DNA from: Zingiber officinale
Taxonomy: Eukaryota; Streptophyta; Magnoliopsida; Zingiberales; Zingiberaceae
Assembly: GCF_018446385.1 (NCBI RefSeq)
Contig: NC_056000.1
Span: 47,958,722 to 48,022,721, forward strand
Direction of reading: 5' to 3'
DNA: 64,000 nt
Positions 24,013-36,947 of the stretch are shown in pieces. The notes under the pieces were generated by a model. That model was not told where the DNA came from and did not search any database. It saw nothing but the letters and a program-made list of their open reading frames with translations. Both the position numbers and the translations under genes were made by a program. Numbering within the stretch: the first letter of the stretch is position 1; the number at the start of each line of letters is the position of its first letter.

Positions 24013-24911
24013 TTCATGCTTGCTGTAATAATAATACCCCATTACTTGTGGTTTTCCGAAAACTCGGTGCAATATAAATGAAACTGAGTTGCCGCCGTAG
24101 GCTATTTCGTGTGCATCATCAAATGACAACTGACATGAAGCTGTTACCAGCAAATCTTAGCCAATTTCATTCCTACTTGTACTATTACATCATAACTCTA
24201 GATTGATTGGGAGCATCTTTTCTTAATCAATGTTGAATCAATGAGCTCTTATTGTGAATTTAGTCGAAGGAGAAGAGAACGACGAAGCGGAAGACGACAA
24301 GGACTAGGTTTTGGATGGGTGGTGGTGAGCACAAAGGAGGGTCTGGGAGTGCAGTGCGGTGCAAGCATTTACGCAGAGACAGATTGCTACATCCGTTTTG
24401 GAAGGCCACGGCAGCTTGTGTGATTCTGAGTGTTGGGTTTCCTTTAAGGTGGCAATAATTTAAGCAAAAGCGAAAGAGAGTGAGACCCCATGCAATGAAG
24501 TGGGCGTACGTAAAAGTAGGACTCCAGTCCTTGCACGTAATTCTTTTAATGACGCTTTTCCATAGATTTATCAATAACATTATTATCTGCCGTGCCTAAT
24601 TAATTAATTGGAAGGTGACATATTTATGAATTAATTTTCATTGAACTTAATCAACGATCAATAAAATTATTTATTTAATTTATCTAAATTCTTATTATTA
24701 TCTTATATATATATATATATATATGAACAATGTTTCTCAAATGTGAATGATTACTCTTAAATTCAGATACATAACTGATTATACATTAATGGGGGAATAA
24801 AGGGATAATTAAAAATACTTGGGGGAAAAAAATCTTCGAAATGTAGTGACGGGGAAAAATAGATTTATTTAATGACAAGATTTTTTAAAAAATGTCGAAG
24901 GTTGTGGATTT
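24013..24911. other. Convergent intergenic region (AP-4 sigma and CCCH gene 3' sides)
   Basis: AT-rich, with a (TA)n microsatellite at about 24703-24724. No gene was seen. The small frames at 24241-24423 and 24260-24580 are unsupported. Confidence 0.55.
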
Positions 24912-25658
24912 TTAATCCTTCACCAACTCTGACACCCACCCCAAGTCCGGCAGCGACGCGGCCGACGCCGACGCTTCATCCTCCTGCTGCTTCCATTCGT
25001 CGAGAATATTAAAGCTCTGCCGCCACCGCCCTGCTGGAGCTTCCCACTGCTGCGCCGCCGCAAACGTGGCGTCTCCTCTCCCTCTCGACGGCGGCAACGA
25101 CTTCGCCTTGCTCAGCTTCAGCTTGCTCATCCCCGACGCCAGCTCCGACAGAGGGGACACCAGCGTCGACTTCGGGGACGCGCTCCCCTTTCCCGGCGTG
25201 AGAACGATGCGCAGCTGGTCAGGGGAATGAGCGAAGAAGCACACCCGCCGACGGCAGGCGGCGCCGTCCTTGCACGCTTGCGTCCGGTAGCGCGCCGGGT
25301 GGAGCCACGTCTCGAACACCCCGTGGGCGAGGTCGCAGGCGTCGCCGCGGCGGCACCCGCCGCCGCGGCGGAAGTCGGGGCAGGGCGCGCCGGAGTAGTG
25401 GTACCGCCGCGGGTCGCGCCGCCGCGCCTTCTCTCCCGGGTGCGCGAACGGACACTCCGTCCAGTCGTGCGCCCGCCCTCGGCCGCACCGCCGCACCTTG
25501 AACTCGTACATCCGAAACTGGTCGGCGCCGCACGAATCTGCACAGCCGCTGCCGTTGCAGGGCAGGAACCTCTGGAGCGACACGACGTCGTCGGAGTAGG
25601 ACCAAAGAAGAGGAATGCGGACGCTGGGTCGGAGGCGCATTGGTTCGCTGGAAGCCAT
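24912..25658 (-). CDS. Plant RR-type tandem CCCH zinc-finger protein
   Basis: Intronless, 248 residues from the ATG at 25658. An arginine-rich pre-finger (C-X5-H-X4-C-X3-H, Cys58 to His73, HDWTECPFAH) precedes two fingers: C-X8-C-X5-C-X3-H (Cys93, 102, 108, His112), then 16 residues, then C-X5-C-X4-C-X3-H (Cys129, 135, 140, His144). This is the plant-specific RR-TZF layout. Family members bind AU-rich RNA, go to stress granules or P-bodies and act in ABA, GA and stress responses. The frame extends upstream to ATGs at 25715 and 25772, but a TATA-like tttataat lies at about 25712-25719, so I prefer MASSEP at 25658. A G-box at 25902-25907 lies upstream. Confidence 0.9.
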   Translation of the reverse strand: MASSEPMRLRPSVRIPLLWSYSDDVVSLQRFLPCNGSGCADSCGADQFRMYEFKVRRCGRGRAHDWTECPFAHPGEKARRRDPRRYHYSGAPCPDFRRGGGCRRGDACDLAHGVFETWLHPARYRTQACKDGAACRRRVCFFAHSPDQLRIVLTPGKGSASPKSTLVSPLSELASGMSKLKLSKAKSLPPSRGRGDATFAAAQQWEAPAGRWRQSFNILDEWKQQEDEASASAASLPDLGWVSELVKD

Positions 25659-27235
25659 GGGAAGCGATCGGAGGCGGTTTTCGGCCGTGGTAGGTAACTC
25701 GAAAGCGGAGCGCATTATAAAGGCAGGCGAGGAAAGATGGGGCGGGGCCCGGACGAGGACGGTGGGGTCCATGCGTTTATTGGTAATTTATTGTGGTGAG
25801 TAAATATGTTTTTGGGCGATTCAATTTGGAATTAAAATAGCGGGTGGGAAACGGACGGCGCTTGGATTATCATCGGCGGTTGGTGGAAAAGCTGATGTGG
25901 ACACGTGGATAAGGTAGAGTGGGCATTTGACGCGCAGGAGCTGCGTGCCCCGTCAGCCACTCGCATAGAAATAAACAAACGAATACAAATTAGTTTGAAA
26001 TATATATATTGGAAATTAATGGCGTGTTACTTTTCCGTTTAGCTGACAAGAAAATGTGAAAGATGGAATCTTTGATTGTAGTATCGATTAATCTAGAGAA
26101 GGGAAAGCTCGAGAAGCAAATGGAAAGAGAAAGGGCGAGAGGGCTTTGAGCAAATATAAGCTTTGGAGTGACTTTAGTGTAGGTAGTGTTTGTTGGCTGG
26201 TCTCCATGTACAATAGGTAACTTAGGGGGCATCTCCAATATGTAAAGTTTACGAGAGTTTTGTAAAATTAAAAAAAATTGAATAAAAAATTTTGAACCTA
26301 TAAAGATGAGATTTGAAGTTTATAATTTAAAAGTAATAGTAAAAATATAAATCTATTTTTTTTATTAGATTTGATACAATATGTATGAAATCATACAACT
26401 CATACTATGACATGTCATTGTCCATATTTTAATGAATTTTTATATTATTGATGTGATATATTAAAATCTCAAAAAAAAAATTCATTTAGAATTAAATGTC
26501 CTTAGTATCAAAGAGCTCAAAAGCAACAGAATGCTTGCATTGATTTCAGCAACACTTTTTATCGAGTATTTCGAGTTTATATGGAACTAATGCACTACAT
26601 ATGTGAAGCATAAAAGAAAATGTATTTTAAAATCCTAAAGGGCATTTTGGAAAAAGAAAATAATCTTTTTTAAAAAATTAAATTCTTTTATCCATTGACT
26701 CACCAACCAACAACCAATTCCTTTTATCCAATTTATCAGTATATGGACCTTCGGCCTGCTCGATGGCAGCGACATTAAGTAAGTCGTTGCCTTTGTATCT
26801 TTTGATGAAATTTGTTATAGTAAGACAAATAAATAAATGTGTTTTATTTAAATCAAAAGCAAATGGATTGATTTTGGAGGTTTATAGTCATTTAGCTCTA
26901 TAATAAATTTATAAAAAAAAAATCCAAATAAAGTGGACAACAACACCACCCATTACTACGAGTACTTCCAGTGGAAAAATTCCATAGGACCGGATCTATC
27001 AGGATTTATCATTTTTATTTTTTTTAATCCACCAAACATTCACTTTATACTATTTTTTTTTTCACCACAAAGAGATCACTTATGTATACAATAGATAAGC
27101 ATGATTATCTTATTGATTAATTATTAAGTTATACCATTATATATATAATAAAATTAATCTGATTTAGATATGAAGTTGAATTCATGTAATCTCGGGCAAA
27201 AAGTAAATCTAGTGAATGAAGTTAAAAATGATGGA

Positions 27236-27273
<38 letters not shown>

Positions 27274-27703
27274 GGTTAGATGATGAAGAAGAGACATGCA
27301 AGAGACTAAGATTAGAAGCAATCCTAATTTAAATGGCGGATCATTCAATCTCCAGATGCAACGATTGATAAAGATTAATAGGAAGGCCATAGTATCCGTA
27401 ATCTTTAAAACAAAAATCAAACGTATCGAACATAAATGGATTTAACTAGAAATGCTAAGGAATTTAGTACTGTAAATAATCGGCAAGGTGAGCGAGAATG
27501 CAAACGCAACTAAATCAAAAATGATCGACGGACAGTGATAATTTAAGCAACAAACCAAATTAAATGTCGATTCTATTTATGAATAGAAACGATTCAGCAA
27601 TCGTATGATCAAATGATAAACTAACAGGCCATAATAACACGCTAATATCAATAGACAAGGTCCAAATCGGAGACACAAATAGGAGCAAAAGGCGCTGTTT
27701 AGA
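25659..27703. other. Intergenic region between CCCH gene promoter and eL27 3' side
   Basis: The first ~350 bp are the probable CCCH promoter (G-box cacacgtgg at 25902). The rest is AT-rich, with an (AT)n microsatellite at about 27239-27266. A block starting gggggcatctccaat (26224) resembles the start of some plant MITEs, but no matching inverted end was found. The eL27 3' UTR is expected near 27500-27703. Confidence 0.5.
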
Positions 27704-28111
27704 TTAAAACCTGAGCTTGGTGAAGAACCATCTGTTCTTTCCGGTCTTGAATCGCTCCTCGAAGCGGGCCTTGGCCTCCTTGGAAGCAGCGACCTTCTTG
27801 TCCCGGGTCTGGAGCGCGTCGAGGGTGACAATGTCCTTCAGATCCACGTCGAGGGTGTAGCGTGTGGGCATGATGTGGTTGTAGTTCACCAGCTTCAGGA
27901 ACGGCTTCACCCGCGACTTCTTGGCCGTCTTCTTCGCGGAGTCCTTGCGGATGACCTTTTTGGGGTACTTGGCGATGCCGGCCACCAGGCAGTGGCCGTA
28001 GGCTCGCTCCCGAGTGCCGTCGTCGAAGGCCCGAACGATCACGGCCTTCCGCCCGGCGAAGCGTCCCTGCAGGATGATGACAGCCTTGTTGGGCTTCAGA
28101 AACTTCACCAT
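27704..28111 (-). CDS. RPL27: Large ribosomal subunit protein eL27 (60S L27)
   Basis: A complete intronless frame of 135 residues, the family's normal length. The KOW-type N-terminal part runs [20 protein letters not shown] and continues to about residue 35. It is followed by the conserved [10 protein letters not shown] and a basic C-terminus ending [10 protein letters not shown]. It is a structural protein of the cytosolic 60S subunit. The start at 28111 matches the invariant MVKFLKP. Confidence 0.97.
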   Translation of the reverse strand: MVKFLKPNKAVIILQGRFAGRKAVIVRAFDDGTRERAYGHCLVAGIAKYPKKVIRKDSAKKTAKKSRVKPFLKLVNYNHIMPTRYTLDVDLKDIVTLDALQTRDKKVAASKEAKARFEERFKTGKNRWFFTKLRF

Positions 28112-28295
28112 ATTCGACTTCTTCTCAGCCTCACCGCCGGCGCCGCCGCAAATTGACTCTCGCTAATCGTCGCCGCAACTCTGATCCCACGAAAAGGAAG
28201 CCCACCGCCAGCGGAGGGTTTTTATAAAGTGCATTTAGGGTTGACAGGAGTAGAATTTCATTGGGCCGAAGAAAAGGAGCCCATAATGGGCCGGA
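28112..28295 (-). promoter_or_regulatory. eL27 leader and core promoter: TATA, telo-box, site II motifs
   Basis: On the minus strand, upstream of the start, there is a TATA box (tataaaaa, about 28219-28226), telo-box-like aaaccct (about 28216) and aaccctaaa (about 28245-28253), then site II type TGGGCC/ATGGGC elements at 28262, 28279 and 28287. Site II plus telo-box is the known signature of plant ribosomal-protein promoters that respond to TCP factors and growth. Confidence 0.75.
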
Positions 28296-28693
28296 TTCGG
28301 GTTTCGGTAGAAGAAATATAAAAAACTTTTAAATTATGACAATTTAGCTCGATGGCATTATTGGCATGGATGAAATGAAAATTGTACCATCAACCTAACT
28401 GAGATGGTTAGTGGAAAAATATTTAGCGGACAGGCATAAATCCCTAAGTAGCATATAACTCACCTCCTTATCCACTTCTCGATCACTACGATTTATTTCT
28501 CATCCATTTCTCGATTACTACGATTTATCTTTTCCGTGTTGATTCTGAAACGAATTAATTAGAATGCTAGGACGAACACTTTAACTTTTTGCCGTGTGAA
28601 TGAAATGAAAATTTTAAAATAATAAAATATTTCAAAAATAATTTAAAATATTGAAGAATATTTTATTAACTTGCATAGCCAACCTACTAAGAT

Positions 28694-29369
<676 letters not shown>

Positions 29370-29586
29370 CTATGTTTCAAATCCAAATCAGACCTCTATG
29401 TTTCAAAATGACAATTAAATCTCTCATTTTTCTAAATCAAAATAATCTTCGACTACTTTGATGGGAAATGTAAGGAAGACTCACATAAAGTTCCATCATT
29501 TATACATATCGTTTTATCAATCTCCACTCTCCTTCATGTCTTCCATCAGAAGTGTTGCCCAAGTCTGATCGATGATTGGATGACAA

Positions 29587-31386
29587 CTAGAGAAAAATGA
29601 TAGCCACCACAATGGAGGCTAGAATTGTACAGACCAATGCCTGCAGAAAACAAAAAAGTTGCCATTACCTTTCATTGGCAATTATCACATGAAAATTTGG
29701 GTGAAATCAGTCCTGAAAGTGATGTAGTTCGAATTAATGGGGATAGGCCACTGTTATCAACTTATAAAATGAGAAACTCTAAAAATTTCAGCATCTTCAC
29801 ATGAATCTTCAAGAGTTATGGTATAGAAATCTGTCCATTGAATATGATTCTAGAGTGTTCTCTAATTCAATTTAAGGCAGGTTTAAGTGATTTCTTTATA
29901 AAGACTGCAGCAAGTGATTAAATTGTGTTTCAAGCAAAAAGGATTCTACTAACGAAAAAAAAAAGGGAGAGGAGACAGACCGCTATTGCACAAGCAGCAA
30001 GCCCACTTCGCTCACGGGGATCCTTGTCGTAGTATTTGCACAAGTAGAGAATTGCAGCACAGTACCATATCAATGGGCACAAACATCCCAATAGCAAACT
30101 GCAGAAGATGCGCACAAAATATGAAGACGACGGACAATAAGAGAAATAGGAAGAGGGATATTAACCATGACCACCCTATTCCACAGCCAAAGCATGGAAG
30201 ACGCTTGTCAAATTTTGTCAGTTGAGGATTTTCATCTCCTAACAAATTGTAGTCTCCACCACGGTCCGTATAATCATGAGATTTCCCTGTAATCAGACAT
30301 GAGCTTTATATTAATTATGATAAATTGATCCAAAAGATTTAGATTTTGGCAATTAAAAATATCTTTCACCATTGACTGCTTATGAATCCTTAAAACAATA
30401 ACACAAATAGCTCCATCTTAAAATGTTCACAGACAACTAAAAAAATAGCAATCCGTTTACAAGTTCTAATATAATAGATTATAGAATGCTTATTTCCCAT
30501 GCACTAAGGTTTTTATTTTGGGAAACAAATAAAAGGATTCAAGTCGCAAGACATTCTTCAACTAACCATTTAGAATAAGTTTCCAAACAAACTGATCTAG
30601 TGATGATGCAGTCGTTAGAACAGCAAGAGCCTAGCTAAGTGTATAAGATATAAGAACACTTTGCTTAATTTAGCACATCAACTGTCATTAGTCTACACTC
30701 AACATCAGATGTAAGTTCAACCTTACAACAAATATGTGTGGGTATGGTTGTGACATTCAACATAGTAGAAGATGCCAGCTAGGAAAGCTGGAAAAGAGCT
30801 GGGATGTGGTTGCCACTTGCCAAAGTCTTGGGATTGGGACCTGCCTTCGTCGAAAGATTTGGGGATGGAAGCCCAAGGACTTCTATATATAACTTTCTAA
30901 CAAAAAAAGACTTAGCACGTTTACAATTGGTAGCATACACTCAACATCAGATGTGAATTTCATCCTCGTATCAAATATGTGCATGTGTATGCTCACAATC
31001 ACATGTGGTAAGAGCATACTTTAATATGTTAGGCTAATATTTGCTACTCTGACCAAAACATCCAATACATTTATCTGATAGTAACCGCACAGACCCTTAA
31101 AAACAAGTAAAGTACACCTTATGATCCAATCAGCTGTCACATATACCAGCAATAATATTTGGTGACAATCTTGCATAAAGTTTGGATCCATATAGGCCAA
31201 GCCAAAATAATCAGGATAAACGTGGTTTGCTCATAATGATGATGATGAAAGTTTGATTCTATTAAGAAAAAAAAAGTGACATTACATATATTGCGGTGTC
31301 CACTTATTTGTACTAGACAACAAGACAGTTAATTTTGAGGAAAATATTCAGAAATAAGACTGAAGGAAGATGCTACCTTGCTCCAT
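29587..31386 (-). CDS. Small eL18a-like membrane protein (60S ribosomal protein L18a-like family)
   Basis: Four coding exons on the minus strand, 31377-31386, 30166-30286, 29981-30098 and 29587-29640, sum to 303 nt and 100 residues. Phases agree throughout and all borders are GT/AG. The product starts MEQGKSHDYTDRGGDYNLLG, has KRLPCFGCGIGW, a first membrane segment (LLLGCLCPLIWYCAAIL), the motif YYDKDPRERSGLAACAIA and a second membrane segment to the end. This is the plant family annotated as 'L18a-like'. Despite the name it is a two-pass membrane protein, not a ribosomal one, and its function is not settled. The exon joins are inferred from the sequence. The 10-nt first coding exon is the least certain part. 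Confidence 0.82.
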
Positions 31387-33010
31387 GATTGCACAAAATT
31401 CTGTGCCAGCAGTAATCAGTTTCTTTTATCCGCTTAAACAATCTGCTTCATAAATGTCAAGTATCATCAAGACAAGCAAAGAGGCTTGCATATTGGTAGA
31501 CACGAATGCATGGTGAAGGTGGTATTTCAAATGAATTTTCTTGTATAACTTCCAAATTCCAATTGTAGCATTTTTTATTAATTCAAACCATGAAAGATAT
31601 TCATTGCAAATATACGACAGTAAAGTAAAATGATATAGACTTCTCAATAAATTTAAAAGAGTAATGCCTAGATCCTTATATGACGTCAATCAACAGAAGA
31701 AGTTATTCAAAAACCAATGGCCATAAGTACTGCATTGACCCAAATCCACCAAGGATTTTCCATTTACAGCTCTGTTTACTCCAATAGCAGGGAATGGATG
31801 GAAAGGACGAGTGGAGAAGTGAAAGTAGAGTATCCATTGTGGTCTACTTGTTTGATGGAGTGGAAGAAGGATTGAGTACCAAAAGACAATTTTAACCACA
31901 TCAGTGTTACCCTCTCCGCAGATCGTGTGTGCCTCCATCCACACTTGCTGAGTTTCGACCTTTATTGAACCTCCACTATCTTAGGCCTCTACAGGGCATT
32001 TTTTCCCATCGCCAAATCCCACCAAGACTCATTGTCACCACTCCTATTGAGCCTCGGCCATTACCAAGTCATACCTCAATACCTCATCTTCGCCAGTTGT
32101 GTCTACTCAAACCTTGTCTACCCGACCTCAAAAACCTACACTTAGATGTAGCTTGTCTTGATCGCCTCAGAAGGGGTTTCTTCATCATTTCACCTCCCTC
32201 CCCTCTCTCCCTGCACTTGTCTGATCTTGGGCAAACATGTTTTGGATGTTTTCAGCTTCCAAAAAGTCAGTTGTGGTGCCCTTCCATCACTAGATTTGCT
32301 GGAGTAAACACTAGAAATACTAGCCATGCCACCCCGTGCACATAGTTATTTTCCCTCTAAAGGGAGTACTAAAAGTTGAGATCCTCAAATTCGTCCATTC
32401 ACAGGAATAATGCATCAAAGGGCAGGATCCACTCTTGAACCTTAGAAGACCATGACTTCACAATCCGAGTCAAATCATCCTAATCTTTGAATCTACTGCA
32501 AGCCAAACTTGGTACATGGACGAACTTGCTACTTAACAAAAATGACTTGGACTTTAAAGCGCATATGCAGCGAAGAAAAGAATCAGCTAAAATCACACCA
32601 TCAGCAAAAGGAGTATGCCGTGAAGAAGGAGAAGAAATCCAACCAAGACAAATACCAGATCGCGGCGTCAGAAAGATTGGCGGAAGAGATCGGCTGGCGG
32701 ACGCAGGCGAGCGGCGGAAGAACTTAGGGAAAAGACCTTCGGCGGCAGGAAAAATGGCGGAAGAGGGGGAGGATCGGCTAGGGTTGGACGGATTTTGGTC
32801 ACGGACGCAGAGGAGTGTGGTGTTTTTGAGGGGAGTCGCGGTTGAAGAAGGATCGCGAGTTTCTTCTCCACAGGAATATTTTATTCCGGTAATGTTAATT
32901 TCGGTAATAGATGGACTATTAAATTCCATTTTGACTTTATTAACCGCTAGTAAACACAGCACGACTCTGTTCCAACTGCCATTCTTAGTATCAGATAGGG
33001 TGGTCTGATA
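31387..33010 (-). other. Upstream region of the eL18a-like gene, possible non-coding first exon
   Basis: The GC-richer stretch 32590-32870 reads on the minus strand like a plant 5' leader (ccaaccctagccg, pyrimidine-rich runs) and could be a spliced 5' UTR exon. The open frames on both strands here (32487-33008 +, 32480-32962 -, 31929-32345 +) match no family I recognise. Confidence 0.35.
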
Positions 33011-35640
33011 TAAGTTAAAATAAATTTAATTGGACAAAAATTAAAAGTTACTCTGAAAAAAATATCGAATTTATTTTTAAAATACCCTAATTCTAGTCTT
33101 TTTCGCTGTAAACTTATCTTTGAAGGATGGAATGGAGTTGGAAAATATCTCAAAATGAAAAAAAAAATAAAGAGAGAAAAGAAAAAAAATTCTCAAACAA
33201 GAAAAAGAAAAAAAAAATACAACTCCCCTGCATGGCTATGTGATTATTCAAGATCGTCGTTCATGATCACATCAGAAAATTCGGCTACACAGAGAGGAAG
33301 GAAATTATTTTCTATTCAATTTGGACCAACTAAAAAATATCAAAAAATAATTTATAAATCTACCTTCCAAATTCCAATAGAAGAATAGAAAATATTAAAA
33401 ATTGCTAAAAACATGTGTTATATAACATAAAGTAAGTTTACCAGCTATCATCATAGTTGTCGCCATTAACTATTTTGATTAAATTATAGGAATTTTTAAT
33501 TGATTATAAAAAATATTTTAATATATTAATTTTAATTAAAGTTAACCAATTTATTATAATATATTATAATTGCTATACGTTGTAAAAATATAATAAAGTA
33601 TTTATTGGTATTTTTAAATGAATTTTTTAATAATAATAAATATAAAAGGTATTGTTTTTATATGTATATTTTTCACAATGATAAAATGATGAAGGAGAAG
33701 AATAGGATGATAAGCAAGAGAAAGTCGACAAAGACAGGAGTTTGAGCTCGAGAAAACTACGAGTCAAGTTTGAGAAAGTCTGTTTGAGTAGAGATTTAAA
33801 CCATAGACCTTAAATACATTAAATAACATGTTTTAACCATAAATTCCTCCTTAATTTACTTTTTATTTTAAAAATAATAATAATTTTAATTATTAAAATA
33901 TTAAATTAACGTGACACCCTCGAGCTAGTGTTAAATGAACTCGAGCTTGACTCGAATGTTAAATGAGCCGGCTCGAGCTCGGTTAAATTTGAGTTCGAGT
34001 CGAGTTTTGACGGAGCCATTCGGAAACGGCTCACGAATGATTGTTCATTTGCATCTCTAAGATGGAGCACTAGAGAATTAATTTCATCCATGGGAAGGGA
34101 TAAATGAAAAATATTTTAAAACGCTTTTAACTTTGAATGTATATAAATTATGTTTTAAATTTACAGATAAATTAAAAGACCTTTAATTTAGCTAGTCGCC
34201 GCAAGTCAGTCTGATCATGACGCTTCTTTACCACGTCGACAAATGATCGGGCCGCCCTTGGCTTAAGCAACGAGAATTAGAGAGTAACTGTTGTCAACCG
34301 AAAGCTAGTATTATGCGGATGATGCTCAAGTCAGGCGCAGAGAAGGCAACAAATTCTTTATAATATATAAAATTACTTGTTAACTGTATTAAATTTAATA
34401 ATTATTTTTTTTTTTTATATTTAGCAGTTTCTCATTTATAAATTTTTCATATGGTCCATAACTATAAAAATGTTCTACAATTACAGTGGGGTTTTAGTTG
34501 AAATTCGTTCGTAATTAATTATGATTTTTTTTGGGGTACATATTGTCATTTAGATTGTAATTTAAGTCGGGATAGATGATCGAAAGCCGCTAGCAGTGAA
34601 TAGGTAATCGGCAACTGAGCTATTGGATGTAGAGAAATTATAATTATTAAATTTTATACACAAATAATTATTAATAGTATAAACAATATTATACTAAATA
34701 TGGTGTTAAGAGGATTTACTCACAAAGATGAACTTTGGGAAAACGAAGTAGCTAGCTAGTCTAAAACAGTACTTGAGAGCATTTTTTACATGAACTTGAG
34801 AACAAGTGGCAGAGTATGAACTGTACACGTCAGCTCAGGTCCTCATAACTGTCCAAACCATCTCTCCCATACGCCCATCCACCCTGCTGAGCTCCCCTTC
34901 GTGCTCAATTTATGTTGGACTGCAGTTATGTGACTCTGTCCACAGGCCGAACACTGAGCCAATCTCAATGAGAGAACTCATCTGAGTTTTCCTTAGATGA
35001 ATTGATATTTAGATCGGATCGGATGAGATAGTAATTATCCAATGGACTATGGACTATTGAATTTATTGATTCACGTATAAATATTGAAAATAAGTTTTTA
35101 AAATCAATTAAAGAGAAATATTAAGAAATACAAAAATAACAGCATTATAAAAATATTATTAAATTAATTAATTTTTATTAAATGTCAACTAAACAGACTT
35201 TATATAGATAAAAACTCTAAAACACGAAAGAAATAAAAAATCATTGAAAGGAAAATTCCTAATAAAAGAGAAAAAAATCCTATCGATAAAAATTCTAAAC
35301 GGATTAAAAACTCTAAATATCTAAAAAAAAATAGAAATTATTAAAAATATTTAAAATACAAAAAAATAAATAATTTACTAAAAATAATAAAAAAAAATGG
35401 TAAAGAATCCTCCTGTATTAAATCTTGTTTCAGTGTAACTAGTTGATGTGTAGTAGTAAGCAGCAGGTTGAAATATAAACAAGCAGTGTTTCTGAACAAG
35501 TGGTGGACAAATCTGATCGAAACAAGCAGTCTTTTTTGCCACGCTGAGAAACTTGCTGGTTGTTCAGAAACAAGATTAAAGCACCTGTAAGTTTCAGATT
35601 CCTCCATTTAAGTTGTCCAGTTAACTGAAACTTTCTCTAA
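33011..35640. other. AT-rich intergenic sequence
   Basis: No gene was recognised. At 33908-34040 a short block is packed with gagctcga / ctcgag phrases, a type of degenerate repeat common in plant transposon debris. The rest is poly-A/T rich. Confidence 0.55.
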
Positions 35641-35696
35641 GCATAATTCATGAACGGAAGAATATGTTTGTGCAATCATTTTAGATTCAGGTTGAC

Positions 35697-35780
35697 TAGT
35701 TTAGCTAAATTTAAATTGACTCAAACTTGAATTTCAATAGTTTAGCTAAATTTAAATTGACTCAAATTTGAATTTTAATA
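35697..35780. repeat. Tandem duplication of a ~41-bp unit
   Basis: The unit tagtttagctaaatttaaat... is present twice in a row with two or three differences. Confidence 0.8.
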
Positions 35781-35789
35781 TTTAACAAT

Positions 35790-36942
35790 ATGTAAGAAAG
35801 AAATTAAATAGGTTAAGAAAAGACATGTAGATTAGATAACGGGAAGTCCTAATTGGAGGTTAGACGATGAAAAAATCTTAATGAGTGAAGAAAGGCAATG
35901 GAAATCCTAGCAGGCTAAGCAAGGAAAAAGTCCAAATGGGTCAAAGGTTGACTGGATGCTTGATGATCGGAAGTCCAACAAGAGTTGGCACAAGATGAAA
36001 AGTTTAAATAGGTCAAAGGTTGATCAGACACTTGGTGAATAAGCCCTGGCAGATCAAGATTAACCGAATGATAGACAATGGAAAGTCCCAATATGTCACG
36101 AATGACTAGATGTTGAACAATGAAAGTCTTGGTAGATTGAGGTCAACTAGATACCGAGCAAGATGTGATTTCAACTTCAGAAAGGCTGAAATTAGTGTCA
36201 GTAATCGATTGTCAAAGAGTGGAATCGATTGACAAACTCTAAACTCGAATCTTAGGATTTTAGTACTCGAATCAATTGAGCAGTGTCAATCGATTAGGGT
36301 GATCGATTGGCAGGAGATGTGATTCGAATAGAAGGTGTTGAATCGATTAGGTAGATTGTCTAATCGATTGGAAATTGTTCTAATCGATTGGGGGATGTTT
36401 TTGTGAAGCACGAAAAGGTGTTGAATCGATTAGGCGAATCAATTCAGCATGACCCAATCGATTAGGGTAATCGATTGGGAGCTTTGTTGCGACAACATGG
36501 AAGTGTTGGAATCAATTAGACAATCAATTAAAACCAAACCAATCGATTGAGGTCTTTTCGTGATAGCACAAAAAGCCTTGGAATCAATTAGGACAGTCGA
36601 TTAGAGGCTTCTAATCAATTAGTATGACTCACAAATTGATTAAATGCTCGAAAAAGAACTGTGCTGTAAGTTTTCGAATGGTCGTTTGACATGGTAATCT
36701 ATTAGGGGTAAGCCTAATTGATTAGGAGATGTCAAAGTAATCTTAGAAAAGGGGTTTTGTATGATTTTAAGAACACTTGCTTCAACTAGTTCTTGAGTGT
36801 TTGGAGAAGAAGTGATATTACATTTTCCACCACCAAGAGACAATCCAAAGCAAGAAAAGAGCAAGCAATGCAAGGTTCTTGATTGTAAATTCTAAAAGTC
36901 GTTCTCGATTGTATTTTATATTCGTGTTCTTATTTTCTTGTT
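35790..36942. mobile_element. Old LTR-element sequence with AATCGATT palindrome array; continues at 54911
   Basis: The first half has phrases such as gtcaaaggttgactggatgcttgatg, typical of plant LTR debris. From about 36195 to 36735 there are about ten exact AATCGATT and about eight one-transition variants. The outer gag-only element was inserted into this sequence. It resumes at 54911-54991 with cgcctccgagaaggaggttttcatag, a phrase usual near plant LTR ends. No coding region was seen. It is a fossil. Confidence 0.55.
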
Positions 36943-36947
36943 GTATT

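Noticed and set aside
25127-25697. Long Arg/Ala-rich frames overlapping the CCCH gene
   Set aside because: Other-frame shadows of a GC-rich coding region.
26224-26520. Possible MITE starting gggggcatctccaat
   Set aside because: No matching inverted end or target duplication found by eye.
29986-30245. Plus-strand 79-codon frame and minus-strand read-through frames over the eL18a-like exons
   Set aside because: The minus frames run into introns at good GT/AG sites. The spliced product matches a known family and the plus frame matches nothing.
32487-33008. 173-codon plus-strand frame
   Set aside because: No recognisable domain; overlaps a minus-strand leader-like region.
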